Assembly: GCA_910575435.1 (NCBI GenBank)
Contig: CAJTGI010000002.1
Span: 186,001-250,000 of the forward strand
Source of the DNA: Clostridiaceae bacterium
GTDB lineage: Bacteria; Bacillota; Clostridia; Lachnospirales; Lachnospiraceae
Reading direction: 5' to 3'
DNA length: 64,000 bases
Shown piece by piece: positions 62,973 to 64,000 of the stretch. Under the pieces are notes generated by a model. That model did not search any database. It saw nothing but the letters and a program-made list of their open reading frames with translations, and was not told the DNA's origin. Position 1 is the first letter of the stretch. The number at the start of each line of letters is the position of its first letter. The position numbers and the translations under genes are program-made.

Positions 62973-63069
62973 GAGGGAATCTATGTCACATCAAAACCCA
63001 AAAATGTGGTATACTATTTAGATGAGAGATATGCGTAGGCATTGAAGGACCTTTTTGAGAAATATATTG
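62973..63069 (+). pseudogene. Remnant of another array paralogue
   Basis: The frame reads VVYYLDERYA, a stop, then ALKDLFEKYIE, matching the C-terminal end of proteins C and D. It is the last trace of a further copy. Confidence 0.7.
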
Positions 63070-63109
63070 AATTGAGTCGGGTGTCGGAGGATAACAGGAA
63101 GGACGAGGT

Positions 63110-63538
63110 ATGAAGTTTGATACAAAAGGATTGACGCGATCCATTTCTGATTTGCTGAGATTGACTGGCGTGATTGTCTTTGGGGCTTGGAATGAAAAGT
63201 ATAAGCAGCCAAAATTTTTAGAAAATGCCGCTCAGGAGGATTTGTACCAGAAGTTTTTGAGAATGGTAGATCACGGGAAGATTAATGAGGCGGAAAATGA
63301 ATTGATTGACTACATAGAACAAAATGTGCTGTATGGGGAAGACGGCCGGAAGGAACGGGACGGGCAGGATCTGTCCGTGCTGGAAATGGCGTTGTGCGTG
63401 TACGGCTATATGAATGACAAGGAGGATGACTTTTTATGTGAAAATGACTATAGCAGGGAGGAGATCCAGGATGGGATCGAGGGGATTCTATCCATGTATG
63501 GAATAGCCATTCCTGGCTACCATTCACGGTCGCAGTGA
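63110..63538 (+). CDS. Conserved-looking soluble protein of unknown function
   Basis: A 142-residue protein without signal or membrane segments. Largely helical and acidic, it contains LYQKFLRMVDHGKINEAENE, a TPR-like pattern, and LSVLEMALCVYGYMNDKEDD. I cannot name the family. The start has GGACGAGG just upstream. It lies between the array and the T-box leader, and a terminator is not clear. Confidence 0.6.
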   Translation: MKFDTKGLTRSISDLLRLTGVIVFGAWNEKYKQPKFLENAAQEDLYQKFLRMVDHGKINEAENELIDYIEQNVLYGEDGRKERDGQDLSVLEMALCVYGYMNDKEDDFLCENDYSREEIQDGIEGILSMYGIAIPGYHSRSQ

Positions 63539-63624
63539 GGCTGCTATTCACAGACGAATGAGAAATGGATCATTTCCTTATCTGTCAATGAATGCTCGGG
63601 CGCATGTTGCATCATTGCGGCTAC

Positions 63625-63653
63625 TTGACAGATGGGAAAATATCTGCTACTAT
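63625..63653 (+). promoter_or_regulatory. Promoter of the T-box transcript
   Basis: TTGACA (63625-63630), a 17-bp spacer and TACTAT (63648-63653). Confidence 0.75.
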
Positions 63654-63669
63654 TGTCAACAATATAATG

Positions 63670-63947
63670 ACAGTGCGAGGACGAGGAGGAGTACATATAC
63701 TTCTTGATAGCGTAGAGAGAAGATGGCTGGTGAAAATCTTTGTATCAGGTATATGGAAGTAGCCTTTGAGCAGTGAACCGAACGGAAGCGGATGCTTTTC
63801 AGTAGACTTCACCGGGGATTCCGCCGTTATCGGGAAAGCAATATATCCGGCTGGGCCGGCGTATTGTAATGAGTGCATGTATATGAATTTAGGTGGTACC
63901 GCGGAATATTCGTCCTAAGCTGACAGGAGTTGGCTTGGGACTTTTTC
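63670..63947 (+). promoter_or_regulatory. T-box riboswitch, valine specifier (probably valS leader)
   Basis: The T-box sequence AATTTAGGTGGTACCGCGG is at 63886-63904, and a terminator (GTCCTAAGC ... GCTTGGGAC, then TTTTT) follows at about 63912-63946. In stem I, GGAAGTAGCCTTTGAGC aligns base for base with the specifier region of the Geobacillus glyQS T-box; the codon at the specifier place is GTA (valine), followed by a purine. Uncharged tRNA-Val would favour the antiterminator and read-through. The controlled gene, probably valS, is outside the window. Confidence 0.88.
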
Positions 63948-64000
63948 ATGTAAAAGCAAAGCCACGGAGCAAACATGGTAGTAAAGCCATTAAAAGTGGC

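Overview
The window looks like chromosome from an endospore-forming Clostridia bacterium, most probably a Lachnospiraceae gut commensal (inference). The evidence is the order spoVT ... hup, rqcP, yabP, yabQ, divIC, spoIIE, tilS, hpt, ftsH (41.8-52.1 kb), which closely follows the Bacillus subtilis spoVT-to-ftsH order. A Veg protein, a T-box leader, TTG/GTG starts with strong AGGAGG sites and mid-range GC point the same way. There are many glycoside hydrolases (GH42, GH43, GH5, GH31, GH29) beside AraC-type regulators, and monoderm-style surface proteins.

Layout. 0-10.4 kb: the end of a CheA-like kinase, veg, a flavoprotein, then a uvrB locus broken by a foreign RhuM/DUF2971 cassette (the displaced native uvrB 5' fragment lies at 2.82-3.03 kb, the working uvrB at 5.68-7.66 kb), and a GH42 beta-galactosidase. 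10.9-24.6 kb: a surface and glycan region with a cohesin-type protein, a secreted two-domain protein, a 1400-residue BspA-type leucine-rich-repeat protein, a CHAP/dockerin protein, a divergent AraC-GH43 pair and a modular GH5 enzyme. 24.8-30.3 kb: rplM-rpsI, an XRE regulator, TrpB2 and GH31. 30.3-34.1 kb: an MNT/HEPN toxin-antitoxin-like pair lying between two copies of a 69-bp tandem-repeat leader, then a Tet(M)-like translational GTPase fused to a YacP/Rae1-like NYN nuclease. 34.2-41.5 kb: pta, AraC regulators, an HPr-like protein, a CmpB-type membrane protein, GH29 fucosidase and a serine hydrolase. 41.6-52.1 kb: the sporulation and division core.

52.4-63.5 kb is the most unusual part. It holds a secreted SpoIID-domain protein, a lipoprotein and a three-gene set (acyl carrier protein, papain-fold acyltransferase-like protein, AMP-forming ligase) that looks like a minimal carrier-protein pathway. 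It continues with a secreted matrixin-like metalloprotease and a decaying tandem array of small membrane-anchored paralogues. A 50-bp element is repeated almost identically in front of the carrier-protein set and in front of the metalloprotease, so the two may share regulation. The window ends in a T-box leader whose specifier reads GUA (valine); its gene, probably valS, lies beyond the edge.

Main candidates for new biology: the carrier-protein/metalloprotease/array locus; the GTPase-NYN fusion with its duplicated leader and inserted toxin-antitoxin pair; the uvrB-replacing cassette; and a cohesin/dockerin pair outside an obvious cellulosome. All calls are from reading the sequence; no database search was run.
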